Notes under the pieces: generated by a model
What the model saw: the letters and a program-made list of their open reading frames with translations, nothing else
Told to the model about the DNA's origin: nothing
Databases searched by the model: none
Origin: Chloroflexota bacterium
GTDB lineage: Bacteria > Chloroflexota > Anaerolineae > Anaerolineales > E44-bin32
Assembly (NCBI GenBank): GCA_026390045.1
Contig: JAPLGR010000088.1
Location: 1-6,627, forward strand
Length of the DNA: 6,627 bases
Reading direction: 5' to 3'
Shown here: one piece after another, positions 6,574 to 6,627 of the stretch
Numbering within the stretch: the stretch's first letter is position 1
How the letters are laid out: each line of letters opens with the position of its first letter
Program-made: the position numbers and the translations under genes

Positions 6574-6627
6574 CTAGATGCCTCGTTCGCCGCGGATGTA
6601 CGGGAGGCCGAGCGCCGAGGGTGCTCC
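6574..6627 (-). CDS. C-terminal end of an unidentified upstream gene (partial)
   Basis: On the minus strand an open frame enters from the right edge and ends at TAG (6574-6576), 1 nt before the threonine synthase ATG. The 17 visible codons read GAPSALGLPYIRGERGI, which looks like ordinary protein sequence, and the tight junction is what an operon would give. The synthase ribosome site (GAGG) lies within it. It is too short to identify. The same bases could be a plain leader region. Confidence 0.45.
   Translation of the reverse strand, partial: GAPSALGLPYIRGERGI

Overview
The window is GC-rich, densely coding bacterial DNA, and every gene I can support is on the minus strand, so transcription runs from position 6627 toward 1. 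GC content, long antisense open frames, mixed ATG/GTG starts and the style of the proteins fit a high-GC, probably environmental lineage. The threonine synthase, the orphan PLP enzyme and the small uncharacterised protein remind me of Chloroflexota proteins. That placement is an impression from recall, not a proof.

Layout in transcription order: (1) the last 17 codons of an unidentified upstream gene (6574-6627); (2) a threonine synthase of 425 aa (5295-6572); (3) a family-2 membrane glycosyltransferase of the GtrB/DPM1 type (4268-5302), overlapping the synthase stop by 8 bp; (4) a 491-aa fold-type II PLP enzyme of unknown substrate (2751-4226); (5) a lipoprotein-like polysaccharide deacetylase (1817-2773) cut in two by an in-frame TGA inside its metal-binding motif; (6) a 154-aa protein of unknown function (1317-1781); (7) a D-hydantoinase/dihydropyrimidinase (1-1242) that runs off the left edge. 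Gaps are 1, -8, 41, -23, 35 and 74 bp, so most of this could be one operon. The hydantoinase may also have its own promoter. No stretch over 100 bases lacks a gene. I see no RNA gene, CRISPR array, insertion sequence or integrase.

Two themes are mixed. Genes 2, 4 and 7 handle amino acids, amines or cyclic ureides in the cytosol. Genes 3 and 5 act on envelope glycans or lipid-linked sugars. Nothing forces one shared pathway. The most striking observation is the deacetylase: the frame stays open on both sides of the TGA, and one base change (TCA to TGA) would account for it. The flanking residues reconstruct the family's Ser-His-x3-His motif exactly.
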